A DNA stretch of 64,000 bases from Bacillota bacterium (lineage in GTDB: Bacteria; Bacillota; Clostridia; Lachnospirales; Lachnospiraceae). Each line of letters starts with the position of its first letter. The first letter of the stretch is position 1. A model generated the notes under the pieces. That model had not been told where the DNA came from. It searched no databases and saw only the letters and a list, made by a program, of their open reading frames with translations. Shown here one piece after another: positions 26,687-35,519 of this stretch. The stretch covers positions 1-64,000 of the forward strand of contig JAEZVF010000058.1 in NCBI GenBank assembly GCA_023443225.1. Direction: 5' to 3'. Position numbers and translations under genes: made by a program.

Positions 26687-27556
26687 TTATTCTATTCTCA
26701 TTTTTCTATGATGAACTGCTGCGGACTCACATAATGCTGCTAAATTTCTGCCAGCACCCATAGGAATGGTATGACACCGCACTTGATTTCCAAGCAACTC
26801 CATATATTGATCTTCCGTTCCTGAATTGCTATAATCCTTATTTTCATCCCATTCTTCTAATTTGATTATAAGGTCAATTGACTCCGTGTTCTTTACACAT
26901 TCCACTCCAAATAGTGTCTTTGCATCAACAACACCAATTCCTCTTAAGTCAATCATGTGTCTGGTAATATCCGGGGCCATTCCAATTAGTGTTACGTCAC
27001 TGACTTTCTTAATTTCAACCGATTCATCTGCTACCAGCCGATGTCCCCGTTTAATTAATTCCAAAGCAGTTTCACTCTTACCGATTCCATTATCCCCTAG
27101 AATTAACAAGCCTTCTCCGTATACATCAACCAAAACACCATGAATTTTAATTCTTGGGGCCAACTCCACATTGAGCCAACGAATTACTTCAGCCATTAGG
27201 GAAGAAGTTGTTTTGGCGGTACGTAGAATAGGAACCCCCTTATCGACAGCCAGTTTTAACAGTTCTGGTGATACTTCTATGCTTCGGCAAAACACAATAC
27301 AAGGAACTTTATAGTCCATGAGTTTGGATAAAATACCATACCCATGGTCTTGCTCCATGTTCCGCATATAGGAATTCTCCACATTTCCAATCACCTGGAC
27401 ACGTTGTGAATCAAAATAATCAAAAAATCCCGCAAGCTGTAAAGCCGGGCGATTCACGTCCGGCTGACTGATCTTAATATGTTTTATATCAATTTCCGGT
27501 GTAAGGTTCTCCAACTTCATCTTGTCTATTAGACTTGTTAATTGTACCGTATACAT
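26687..27556 (-). CDS. HPr kinase-like protein, diverged copy lacking the C-terminal helix
   Basis: This 289-residue paralogue aligns with the downstream hprK product without a single gap from residue 1 to about 284. It keeps His139 and Walker A (GDNGIGKS) but differs at key points: ADES instead of SDDA after the P-loop, GAGRN instead of RPGRN at 267-271, and the protein stops at VHHRKMRIE, losing about 23 residues that form the C-terminal helix. The start is set at 27556 by homology; a GTG four codons earlier is possible. Altered kinase/phosphorylase balance or a regulatory subunit role is plausible. It has its own promoter. Confidence 0.9.
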   Translation of the reverse strand: MYTVQLTSLIDKMKLENLTPEIDIKHIKISQPDVNRPALQLAGFFDYFDSQRVQVIGNVENSYMRNMEQDHGYGILSKLMDYKVPCIVFCRSIEVSPELLKLAVDKGVPILRTAKTTSSLMAEVIRWLNVELAPRIKIHGVLVDVYGEGLLILGDNGIGKSETALELIKRGHRLVADESVEIKKVSDVTLIGMAPDITRHMIDLRGIGVVDAKTLFGVECVKNTESIDLIIKLEEWDENKDYSNSGTEDQYMELLGNQVRCHTIPMGAGRNLAALCESAAVHHRKMRIE

Positions 27557-27625
27557 AACCTTATTCACTCTCCTCTTAAGTAATGAATAACTGAATCACT
27601 ATTCCAAGTCATATAAATCATTTTT

Positions 27626-27654
27626 ATTCTATCACAGACATGTATAAGATGCAA
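27626..27654 (-). promoter_or_regulatory. Promoter of the tandem hprK operon
   Basis: Minus-strand TTGCAT (27649-27654) and TAGAAT (27626-27631) are 17 bases apart, with an extended -10 TGA directly before the -10. It lies between uvrC and the first hprK, so hprK-hprK-glcK-murB-rapZ-whiA-crh can be transcribed independently of uvrC. Confidence 0.6.
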
Positions 27655-27675
27655 ACAACTTCACAAAAAACAATA

Positions 27676-29535
27676 TTAACGGAAAAATTCATATACTTTC
27701 TGGGCTGCTCTTTTATTCATAGAGGCCACTAGAGCCAGTTCTTCCACTGTTGCCGCTTTGATTGCTTCTAAGGATTGGAAGTGTTTCATCAAGGCTCGTC
27801 TTCGAGTGTTTCCAACACCCTCTATATCATCTAAAACTGAGTGTACCTGCTTTTTACTACGGAGTTGTCTGTGGTATTCAATTGCAAAACGATGGGTTTC
27901 ATCCTGTATTCTAGTAATTAACTTAAAAGCTTCGCTACTTCTGTCAAGAGGAATCTCCTGATTATTATAATAAAGACCTCTGGTCCTATGATTATCATCT
28001 TTTACCATACCACACACCGCGATATTTAAGCTTAGTTCGGACAAAACATTCTTGGCAATATTCACCTGACCTTTACCACCATCCATCATGATTAAGTCCG
28101 GATACCGATTGAAGCTGCCATAAGATGGATCCAATTTTTTTTCTTTCAATTCTTTTTCTTCCTGCAAAGCATGTGTAAATCGCCTTGTCAGTACCTCTTG
28201 CATGGAAGCATAATCATCCGGTCCTTTTACCCATTTTATTTTGAATTTACGATAATCATTTCGTTTGGGTTTTCCATTCTCATAAACTACCATGGAACCA
28301 ACAGATTCAAAACCGCTAATGTTTGAAATATCAAATGCCTCTACTCGGTATAAACCAGGAATATTAAGTAGTTCTCCTATTTTTGCAAGTGCCCCTTCTG
28401 TTTTTGCCTCTTCCCTCTTTATTTTTTCTGAATCCTGCTGCAACACGAGGGAGGCATTCTTTCTTGCCAGTTCAACAAGACGTTCCTTTTCACCCTTAAT
28501 CGCTACCTTAATATATACTTTTTGACCACGCTTTGTAGAAAGCCATTCTTCTATGATAGCATGCTCTTCCACGGAATCACCCATAATCAATTCTCTCGGA
28601 ATGTAAGGAGTTCCTGCATAGAATTGCTTAACAAAGCTTGTCATGATACTGCTTCTGGATTCATTTTCTACTCCGGTCAGATAAAAATGTTCTCTACCAA
28701 TTAGCTTTCCGCTTCGAATGAAGAATACCTGTACCACCGCCTCATTTCCAGCCGTCGCTAGTGCCAGGATGTCACGGTCTTCCTTCTCTGTGCTGGTTAT
28801 CTTCTGTTTTTGTGAAATCTGTTTTACACTATTTAATAAGTCCCTGTATTCTGCCGCGATTTCGAATTCAAGCTGTTCCGATGCCGTATTCATCTTTTGT
28901 TCCAATTGTTTCATGATTGGTGCAAAATTTCCGTTTAAGAATTCTAGCACCTGGTTTACCAGCTCACGGTACTCCTGTTCTGAAATGTAACCCTGGCACG
29001 GTCCTTTACATTGTTTTAACTGATAGTACAGGCATGGTCTTTCTTTTCCAATGTCCCTAGGAAGATTCCTGTTGCAGGTTCTGGTATAGTATATCTTTCG
29101 AATCAATTCTATGGTATCTTTTACAGATTTTACACTGGTGTATGGGCCAAAATACTTCGCTTTATCCCTCCCCCGGTTCCGAGACATAAATACTCGTGGA
29201 AACGCTTCATTGATCGTCACTTTAATATAAGGATAACTTTTGTCATCCTTAAGCATTGTGTTATATTTCGGTCTATGTTCTTTTATCAGGTTGCATTCCA
29301 AAACTAGAGCTTCTAATTCGGAATCAGTTATAATGTACTCAAAATACTGAATCTGAGAAACCATTTTTTGTATCTTTGGCATTAGATTCCTACTGCTTTG
29401 AAAATACTGCCGAACCCGATTCTTTAAGTTGATTGCTTTACCCACATAAATAATGTTATCCCGGCTGTCATGCATGATATACACACCAGGTTTGGCTGGA
29501 AGTTTTTTTAATTCTTCTTCAATATCAAAAAACAT
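27676..29535 (-). CDS. uvrC: UvrABC excinuclease subunit C
   Basis: The 619-residue nuclease makes both incisions around DNA lesions in nucleotide excision repair. In order: the GIY-YIG domain (KPGVYIMHDSRDNIIYVGKA, about 14-34), the cysteine cluster (CNRNLP...CLYYQLKQCKGPC), the UVR motif (about 200-240), the RNase H-like 5' nuclease domain (EAFDISNISG, DGGKGQVN) and a C-terminal helix-hairpin-helix region (IEGVGNTRRRALMKHFQS). AGGAGG precedes the ATG. It lies after the ftsH terminator and upstream of the hprK genes. Confidence 0.96.
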   Translation of the reverse strand: MFFDIEEELKKLPAKPGVYIMHDSRDNIIYVGKAINLKNRVRQYFQSSRNLMPKIQKMVSQIQYFEYIITDSELEALVLECNLIKEHRPKYNTMLKDDKSYPYIKVTINEAFPRVFMSRNRGRDKAKYFGPYTSVKSVKDTIELIRKIYYTRTCNRNLPRDIGKERPCLYYQLKQCKGPCQGYISEQEYRELVNQVLEFLNGNFAPIMKQLEQKMNTASEQLEFEIAAEYRDLLNSVKQISQKQKITSTEKEDRDILALATAGNEAVVQVFFIRSGKLIGREHFYLTGVENESRSSIMTSFVKQFYAGTPYIPRELIMGDSVEEHAIIEEWLSTKRGQKVYIKVAIKGEKERLVELARKNASLVLQQDSEKIKREEAKTEGALAKIGELLNIPGLYRVEAFDISNISGFESVGSMVVYENGKPKRNDYRKFKIKWVKGPDDYASMQEVLTRRFTHALQEEKELKEKKLDPSYGSFNRYPDLIMMDGGKGQVNIAKNVLSELSLNIAVCGMVKDDNHRTRGLYYNNQEIPLDRSSEAFKLITRIQDETHRFAIEYHRQLRSKKQVHSVLDDIEGVGNTRRRALMKHFQSLEAIKAATVEELALVASMNKRAAQKVYEFFR

Positions 29536-29604
29536 TGCTTCCTCCTTTTAGACTCGTACTCGTGGTTTCCTGGAAAGGTTTCAGTAGATTTATAATTACA
29601 TAGA

Positions 29605-29674
29605 AAATTACCGGGTATGTATGTCTTAGGAAGACAACAAGTGGTCTTCCACCGACACACATACCCGGTAATTT
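29605..29674 (-). terminator. Long hairpin between ftsH and uvrC
   Basis: A perfect 16-base stem (29605-29620 with 29659-29674, AAATTACCGGGTATGT) encloses a second 7-base stem (29629-29635 with 29644-29650). It lies 51 bases past the ftsH stop and is followed on the minus strand by a T-rich stretch. It most likely terminates ftsH transcription, though the size and two-tier structure are more elaborate than needed. Confidence 0.75.
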
Positions 29675-29725
29675 GTCTCCGCAAACAAATAACACTTTTT
29701 AATATATACTAACAAGTCCTTACTT

Positions 29726-31633
29726 TTATGACAATGTTATCTCATTATTGTTTTCGTTGATCTCCGATGTTTCTTCCGGTTTTATACCTTTTACTTCATG
29801 AAAGATATCCATGAACTCTTTGCCGGTGATTGTTTCCTTTTCTACCAAATATGCTGCAATTTTATCTAATACATCACGATTACCTGACAAAAGACCTTCC
29901 GCTTTTTGATAACAGTCTTTTAAGATTAACATGACTTCTTTATCGATTTCGCTAGCAGTTACATCACCACAATTTAATACAGCTCGACCATCCAAGTATT
30001 TGTTTTCAATTGACTCCAGTCCCATAAGTCCAAATTTGTCGGACATACCATATTGTGTCACCATGGCTCTGGCTAAACTGGTTGCCTTCTCAATATCATT
30101 AGAAGCACCCGTGGTTATGGAATTAAAAACCAGCTGTTCTGCTACACGTCCACCATATAAGGTAACAATTCTTGCAAGCAATTCTTCCTTGCTCATCAAA
30201 TATTTTTCTTCTTCTGGAACTTGCATTACATAACCTAAGGATCCCATGGTTCTTGGAACTATAGTGATCTTTTGCACCGGCTCTGATTTCTTCTCCAGTG
30301 CGGTTATTAAAGCATGCCCAACTTCATGATAAGCTACAATCTTCTTTTCTTCTTTGCTTAGAATGCGGTCTTTTTTCTCTTTACCTGCAATTACTACTTC
30401 CACTGATTCAAAGAGATCATCCTGTGTCACTACTGTTCTTCCCTGTTTAACAGCCAAAATAGCTGCTTCATTTATCATATTTGCCAAATCGGAACCTACT
30501 GCTCCAGATGTTGCAAGAGCAATTGCTTCCAAATCAACTGAATCATGCATCAAAACGTCCTTGGAATGAACTTTTAAAATGTCCACACGCCCTTTTAAGT
30601 CCGGTTTATCAACAATGATTCGACGGTCAAAACGGCCCGGACGAAGAAGTGCTTTATCTAATACTTCTGGACGGTTGGTCGCTGCCAGAATGACTAAGCC
30701 TTTCGATGTATCAAAACCGTCCATCTCTGACAAGAGCTGATTTAACGTTTGCTCTCTTTCATCATTTCCACCGCCATAATGGTTATCTCTACTCTTTCCA
30801 ATGGCATCCACTTCATCAATAAATATAATACAAGGGGCCATTTGCTGTGCCTGCTTAAATAGATCTCTAACACGGGATGCTCCGACTCCTACGAACATTT
30901 CTACAAAATCAGATCCGGATAGGGAGAAGAAGGGAACTTTTGCCTCGCCGGCAACAGCCTTGGCAAGAAGTGTTTTTCCGGTTCCCGGAGGTCCTACCAA
31001 CAATGCTCCTTTTGGCAGCTTTGCACCGATGCGTGTATACTTACCCGGATTATGAAGGAAATCCACCAACTCCGTTAAGGATTCCTTGGCTTCCTCTTGT
31101 CCTGCTACATCCTTAAACGATACGCCGGTCTGCTTTTCAACATATACCTTCGCATTGCTTTTGCCAACGCCGCCCATCATGCCGCCACCGTTTTTTGAAA
31201 TCATTTTAAATAAGAACCACATCACTACATAGATTGCCACAAACGGCAATACCCATGCCAAAATAATATCTATCAGAGTTGTCTGTGTATTTACAATCTC
31301 ACCTTTAAGGCTTACACCTGCTTTCATCAAGCGTTCCGCAAGTTGATCATCTCCTACATATCCAGTATAATAAGAAGTAGGGTAAATTTCATTATCCTTT
31401 TCCACCGGTTCAATTTCGATTTTATCCTTCGTCATACGTACAGACTTCACTTCACCAGCTTCCATCATTTTGATAAAAGCATCATAAGTTATTTCCTTTT
31501 TGGTGCTTTCTTTAAGCTGGTTTGTCATATAGGAAAATAATGTGAGAGTTATAATTGCTGCAATTAAACAATAGATTAATGGTTTTTTATTATTTAATCC
31601 ACGTTTGTTGTTATTATCATTTTTGTTATCCAT
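29726..31633 (-). CDS. ftsH: ATP-dependent zinc metalloprotease FtsH
   Basis: FtsH is a membrane-bound AAA+ protease that degrades misfolded membrane proteins and regulators. The 635-residue product has two membrane helices (about 20-36 and 117-143) around an external loop, then Walker A GPPGTGKT, Walker B IIFIDEVDAIG, the second region of homology (AATNRPEVLDKALLRPGRFDR) and the zinc motif HEVGH, followed by a Glu- and Asn-rich tail. The start is ATG at 31633, with AAAGGAG upstream; the earlier in-frame ATG has none. It has its own promoter and terminator. Confidence 0.97.
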   Translation of the reverse strand: MDNKNDNNNKRGLNNKKPLIYCLIAAIITLTLFSYMTNQLKESTKKEITYDAFIKMMEAGEVKSVRMTKDKIEIEPVEKDNEIYPTSYYTGYVGDDQLAERLMKAGVSLKGEIVNTQTTLIDIILAWVLPFVAIYVVMWFLFKMISKNGGGMMGGVGKSNAKVYVEKQTGVSFKDVAGQEEAKESLTELVDFLHNPGKYTRIGAKLPKGALLVGPPGTGKTLLAKAVAGEAKVPFFSLSGSDFVEMFVGVGASRVRDLFKQAQQMAPCIIFIDEVDAIGKSRDNHYGGGNDEREQTLNQLLSEMDGFDTSKGLVILAATNRPEVLDKALLRPGRFDRRIIVDKPDLKGRVDILKVHSKDVLMHDSVDLEAIALATSGAVGSDLANMINEAAILAVKQGRTVVTQDDLFESVEVVIAGKEKKDRILSKEEKKIVAYHEVGHALITALEKKSEPVQKITIVPRTMGSLGYVMQVPEEEKYLMSKEELLARIVTLYGGRVAEQLVFNSITTGASNDIEKATSLARAMVTQYGMSDKFGLMGLESIENKYLDGRAVLNCGDVTASEIDKEVMLILKDCYQKAEGLLSGNRDVLDKIAAYLVEKETITGKEFMDIFHEVKGIKPEETSEINENNNEITLS

Positions 31634-31719
31634 ATTCAACTCCTTTGTATCATAATAAATCGAATATGCAATCGTAGATATCAAGGAAATCTACAATAAT
31701 GTTCATTCGACTTCATTTC

Positions 31720-31748
31720 ATTATAATGTTACTCAATCTATAAATCAA
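31720..31748 (-). promoter_or_regulatory. Promoter of ftsH
   Basis: Minus-strand TTGATT (31743-31748) and TATAAT (31720-31725) are separated by exactly 17 bases, about 85 bases upstream of the ftsH start. Confidence 0.7.
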
Positions 31749-31924
31749 TACATATGTTGATGAAATTTTTGTGTCTTACTTATAAAAAAGTGTTTATTTA
31801 TTGCTAATATAACTACATGCCGCACACTTATTTTGAGGTTGTTACAAACTTTTCACAAACAGTAATAAAATTTTGTGAAAATATTAAATTTACTATAGAT
31901 TTATTCGTTATATAAGAGTATAAT

Positions 31925-32071
31925 GCTTTGGTAATTGTATAAAGATATGCTTACAAGGGCGTAAGAAACTTAGGATTAATAGATTATAGATAACCCTAAT
32001 TCTGTTCCCTTGTCGAAAGGACCTTAAACGATTGACAGAGGGATAATGTCAATTCGTATAAGGCTTTTTTT
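31925..32071 (+). promoter_or_regulatory. Structured leader with attenuator upstream of pyrG
   Basis: The gene-free stretch 31634-32154 holds the ftsH promoter and, on the plus strand, a compact leader. Hairpin 1 (31950-31965, CTTAC/GTAAG) has the loop AAGGGC; hairpin 2 (31970-31999) is TTAGG/CCTAA; CCCTT (32007-32011) could pair with the hairpin 1 loop as a pseudoknot. A strong terminator hairpin (32022-32037 with 32047-32063) and a seven-T run (32065-32071) follow, 84 bases before pyrG. A TATAAT at 31919-31924 may be the -10. The layout indicates transcription attenuation of CTP synthase; the sensed molecule is not evident. Confidence 0.65.
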
Positions 32072-32154
32072 ATTTTCATTTTATACCATCAATGTTAGAT
32101 CGTCCCTTTGTAGCAGTTACTTAACTAAAATAAATAAAAAGGAGGAATCATGGA

Positions 32155-33783
32155 ATGAGTGTAAATTTAAATGTAAATGCAAATGTTAAGTATGTATTTG
32201 TAACAGGAGGTGTTGTTTCCGGATTAGGCAAAGGGATTACAGCCGCATCCTTGGGAAGGCTATTAAAAGAACGTGGATATCGCGTCACCATGCAGAAATT
32301 CGATCCCTATATCAATATTGACCCGGGCACTATGAATCCGATTCAACACGGCGAAGTATTTGTAACGGATGATGGTGCTGAAACAGACCTTGATTTGGGT
32401 CATTATGAAAGATTTATTGATGAAAGTCTTACAAAACAATCTAATGTCACAGCTGGTAAAATCTATTGGTCCGTCTTATCTAAGGAAAGACGCGGAGATT
32501 TTGACGGTGGAACTGTACAGGTGATTCCCCATATTACAAATGAAATTAAAAGCAGATTCTATTATAATGATACTTGCAGCGAGACCCAGATAGCAATTAT
32601 TGAAGTTGGTGGAACAGTTGGAGATATAGAAAGTCAACCATTTCTTGAAGCAATCCGACAATTTCAACATGACGTAGGTCACCAAAATGCAATCCTGGTT
32701 CATGTAACTTTAATTCCATATCTAAGAGCATCCGGTGAGATGAAAACTAAACCTACGCAAGCAAGCGTAAAGGAATTACAAGGGATGGGAATACGACCGG
32801 ATATCATAGTTTGCCGCACCGAACTACCACTAGAACCAGGTATTAAGGATAAAATAGCTCTTTTTTGTAATGTTCCCAGTAATCATGTCATTCAAAATCT
32901 AGACGTTGAAACTTTATATGAAGCACCACTAGCTTTAGAAAGAGAACACTTAGCGGATATTGCCTGCGAATGTCTAGGTTTGGACTGTCCTACTCCAGAT
33001 TTAAGTGAATGGGAAACCATGGTAGAGGCTTTAAAACACCCAAGTAAAGAGGTTACTGTAGCTCTTGTTGGAAAATACACTCAACTACATGATGCTTATA
33101 TTAGTGTTGTAGAAGCACTGAAACATGGTGCCGTTGCTCATAATGCTTCCGTTCATATCAAATGGATTCCCTCTGAAATCGTAACGGAAGAAAATGTGGC
33201 AAAGCTACTTTCTGATGTTAGTGGAATCTTAGTACCAGGAGGATTTGGCGATCGGGGTATTGAAGGAAAAATAGCAGCAATTCGACATGCACGGGAGAAT
33301 ACGATTCCATTCTTAGGTTTGTGCTTAGGTATGCAGCTAGCAATTGTTGAGTTCGCCAGGAATGTCCTCGGATTCACTGATGCACATAGTGTTGAATTAG
33401 ATCCTGATACCTCTCATCCTGTCATTCACTTAATGCCAGAACAGTACGGCATTGAGGATATCGGTGGTACCTTAAGACTTGGTATCTATCCTTGTATTTT
33501 AGACGAAAGCAGTAAGGCCTATGAATTATATAACAAGAAGGTAATCGAAGAAAGACACAGACACCGCTATGAAGTAAACAATGAGTATCGTGAAGATTAT
33601 ATCAGGGCGGGCTTCACGCTATCCGGATTATCTCCTGACGGAAGAATCGTAGAAATGGTGGAATTACAAAATCACCCTTGGTTCCTTGCAACACAGGCTC
33701 ACCCAGAATTCAAATCAAGACCAAACAGGCCTCACCCGTTGTTTAAAGGATTTGTAGGTGCGGCACTGAACTTCCAGAGATAA
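32155..33783 (+). CDS. pyrG: CTP synthase
   Basis: PyrG aminates UTP to CTP using glutamine and ATP. The 542-residue enzyme has the N-terminal synthetase domain (VFVTGGVVSGLGKGI P-loop, then FDPYINIDPGTMNPIQHGEVFV) and a C-terminal class I glutamine amidotransferase domain with the catalytic Cys (GLCLGMQ) and the His-Glu pair (AHPEF). GGAGG lies 9 bases before the ATG. It is the only large plus-strand gene of the window and is expressed behind an attenuator-like leader. The flagellar island next to it consumes CTP to make CMP-sugar, but the adjacency may be coincidental. Confidence 0.97.
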   Translation: MSVNLNVNANVKYVFVTGGVVSGLGKGITAASLGRLLKERGYRVTMQKFDPYINIDPGTMNPIQHGEVFVTDDGAETDLDLGHYERFIDESLTKQSNVTAGKIYWSVLSKERRGDFDGGTVQVIPHITNEIKSRFYYNDTCSETQIAIIEVGGTVGDIESQPFLEAIRQFQHDVGHQNAILVHVTLIPYLRASGEMKTKPTQASVKELQGMGIRPDIIVCRTELPLEPGIKDKIALFCNVPSNHVIQNLDVETLYEAPLALEREHLADIACECLGLDCPTPDLSEWETMVEALKHPSKEVTVALVGKYTQLHDAYISVVEALKHGAVAHNASVHIKWIPSEIVTEENVAKLLSDVSGILVPGGFGDRGIEGKIAAIRHARENTIPFLGLCLGMQLAIVEFARNVLGFTDAHSVELDPDTSHPVIHLMPEQYGIEDIGGTLRLGIYPCILDESSKAYELYNKKVIEERHRHRYEVNNEYREDYIRAGFTLSGLSPDGRIVEMVELQNHPWFLATQAHPEFKSRPNRPHPLFKGFVGAALNFQR

Positions 33784-33849
33784 ACACAGATAAAATAAAT
33801 ATCCTATCATATCATAAATATGTTTAACCCAAAATGGTTAAGCGATAAT

Positions 33850-33883
33850 TTAGCAGGGTATATAAGCAAATATACTCTGCTAA
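33850..33883. terminator. Bidirectional terminator between pyrG and the LspA-like gene
   Basis: Stem TTAGCAGGGTATA (33850-33864 region) pairs with TATACTCTGCTAA (33870-33883) with one G-U pair and a short loop, flanked by A/T-rich sequence. It separates two convergent genes. Confidence 0.75.
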
Positions 33884-33887
33884 GTTA

Positions 33888-34334
33888 TTAATCTTTCTTT
33901 ATAATAGAATATAATGCAATAATAAAAGAACCCATAAAAATACATATATCAGAAATATTAAACACAATTTTCTTCAAAAATTTAAAACTGAAATAATCCA
34001 CTACATATCCCCGTTTAAAACGGTCATATACATTGCTGATTGCCCCTCCCAACAAAAGAGATAAAGCAAACTTGAACAAATGATTTCCCTTTTTCGGTAT
34101 TACCAGAGCAAAAACAATTAATAAAATACCAAGCAATGAGGTACATATGATTTTAACAAGTTGCACATTGTCCTGCATAAAGTTAAGCATAATGCCTCTA
34201 TTATGATATCTCTCCAGAATAATATTACCATTTAATATTTTCTCACTCTTATGCATTACTTTATTATCTTCAATGTACTGTTTTATCTTATTATCTGTAA
34301 GAAATATCGCCAGAACGATTACAATGTAAATCAT
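33888..34334 (-). CDS. Divergent signal peptidase II (LspA-like)
   Basis: This 148-residue protein has four membrane helices and the LspA layout. Family residues are visible: the N-terminal Asp (LTDNKIK), HNRGIMLN for the N..GA region, the catalytic block GGAISNVYDRF with Asn and Asp, and FNISD with the second catalytic Asp (Ala before the Asp replaced by Ser). LspA cleaves prolipoprotein signal peptides at the lipid-modified Cys. The sequence is divergent enough that it may be a paralogue with a dedicated substrate, and the housekeeping copy could be elsewhere. It borders the flagellin-modification island. Confidence 0.7.
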   Translation of the reverse strand: MIYIVIVLAIFLTDNKIKQYIEDNKVMHKSEKILNGNIILERYHNRGIMLNFMQDNVQLVKIICTSLLGILLIVFALVIPKKGNHLFKFALSLLLGGAISNVYDRFKRGYVVDYFSFKFLKKIVFNISDICIFMGSFIIALYSIIKKD

Positions 34335-34391
34335 GATTTTCCTCCCTGTCTTCTTAGCTGTTACTATATCAGTATTGTTACTTTAATAGTA

Positions 34392-35315
34392 TTAGCAGTA
34401 TTCCAGCATTCTAGCCCACGGTATATAACCTTCCAACATATTTTTAGCTTTTCTATTCTTTATATTCTTATAAGATGGATAGTGAATCTTAAAATCGTCT
34501 GTCTTCGTTAGAGACATAAGCCTCACTTGTAATCGATTAAATTCGGGATCATAAATGATAGAAACATTCGGATTGTTTAATATCTGTTCCATATCTGTAA
34601 ATGCGCATGCCAGCTGCAATACATTACAATCACTTTCAAAAATCTCAATCTTTGCTGATTTCGCTAATTTTGCTAATTCTGTAATGTGGTATCCAAACCC
34701 AAAGCCATAAATTATATAATTAGTTACATCCTCGTTAAACCAATTATTAGCCAACAAAAATGCTTCATTCACTATTCTGTTATTGGTATGGAAATAAAAA
34801 CTATCACCATCATTTTCTGCACCTAAAGTCATTAGCCCACAGGAGGAAAACTCCACCCGGTAACCCTGTGCCAAGAGATCTGCAGGATTCATATCTACCA
34901 TTAATGAATTGTAGAGATTGGGATTTTCTCTAGATAATAATTGTATCGTATTCTTGTATTTCTCTTCATTATATATTATTTCTTCCTGATTTATGATAAT
35001 AGCTTGTACGCTACTTAAAAAATTAACCAGCTGCATTTCGTATAAATCAGCCAGAAGAATATAATCCCTGTTCTTTTTTGCATTAATGATTCCATTTACC
35101 ATCTCTAGTAAAGATTCCGTAGAAACAAGTTTGAAATACTGACGATCTGCAATAATTGCCTCAACGATAAAGGTTATCTTGTCAATTGTCTCTGCAACAA
35201 TGGCTAGGGCTTTATCATATCTTTGTTCGCGAACATAGTATATTACTTTATCTGCCAAACCAAGGAGCTCTGTATTCTTATGAAAAATCAACTTACTATT
35301 ATCTCTTTTAATCAA
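34392..35315 (-). CDS. Truncated Maf-like protein (N-terminal and Rossmann part only)
   Basis: The 307 residues match the first roughly 300 residues of the Maf-type protein at 39740-41434: the helical N-domain (REQRYDKALAIVAETIDK, NRDYILLADLYEMQ), GYRVEFSSCGLMTLG, YIIYGFGFGYHITEL and IEIFESDCNVLQLA. It stops after HYPSYKNIKNRKAKNML, before the DUF115 catalytic domain. The start is TTG at 35315, with GGGGG 7 bases upstream and the same N-terminal length as the full paralogue. It could be a regulatory or scaffold subunit of flagellin glycosylation, or a truncated gene that is still open. Confidence 0.72.
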   Translation of the reverse strand: MIKRDNSKLIFHKNTELLGLADKVIYYVREQRYDKALAIVAETIDKITFIVEAIIADRQYFKLVSTESLLEMVNGIINAKKNRDYILLADLYEMQLVNFLSSVQAIIINQEEIIYNEEKYKNTIQLLSRENPNLYNSLMVDMNPADLLAQGYRVEFSSCGLMTLGAENDGDSFYFHTNNRIVNEAFLLANNWFNEDVTNYIIYGFGFGYHITELAKLAKSAKIEIFESDCNVLQLACAFTDMEQILNNPNVSIIYDPEFNRLQVRLMSLTKTDDFKIHYPSYKNIKNRKAKNMLEGYIPWARMLEYC

Positions 35316-35519
35316 GATGATACCCCCATATAATTCTAAAGCCAATTCATGCCATCGATAACTATATCGGATAATCTCTCCCAATACTTTATATGTTGAA
35401 ATATTACAATTTTCTTAAAATTTAGGGCATCAATCCCTAATGGAATCTATTGAATGATTTTTTTTGGATACATTTTCATAGGTTGAGTTATTATGGACTT
35501 TTGATAGGCTAATGAAAAA

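Noticed and set aside
26687..27556. Assembly duplication artefact of hprK
   Set aside because: The two copies differ throughout, with many substitutions and different ends, so they are true paralogues.
31957..31960. GGGC start of the classical CTP-sensing pyrG attenuator
   Set aside because: GGGC is present, but no good -10/-35 pair is placed for initiation there and the terminator 5' arm lacks the matching pyrimidine tract.
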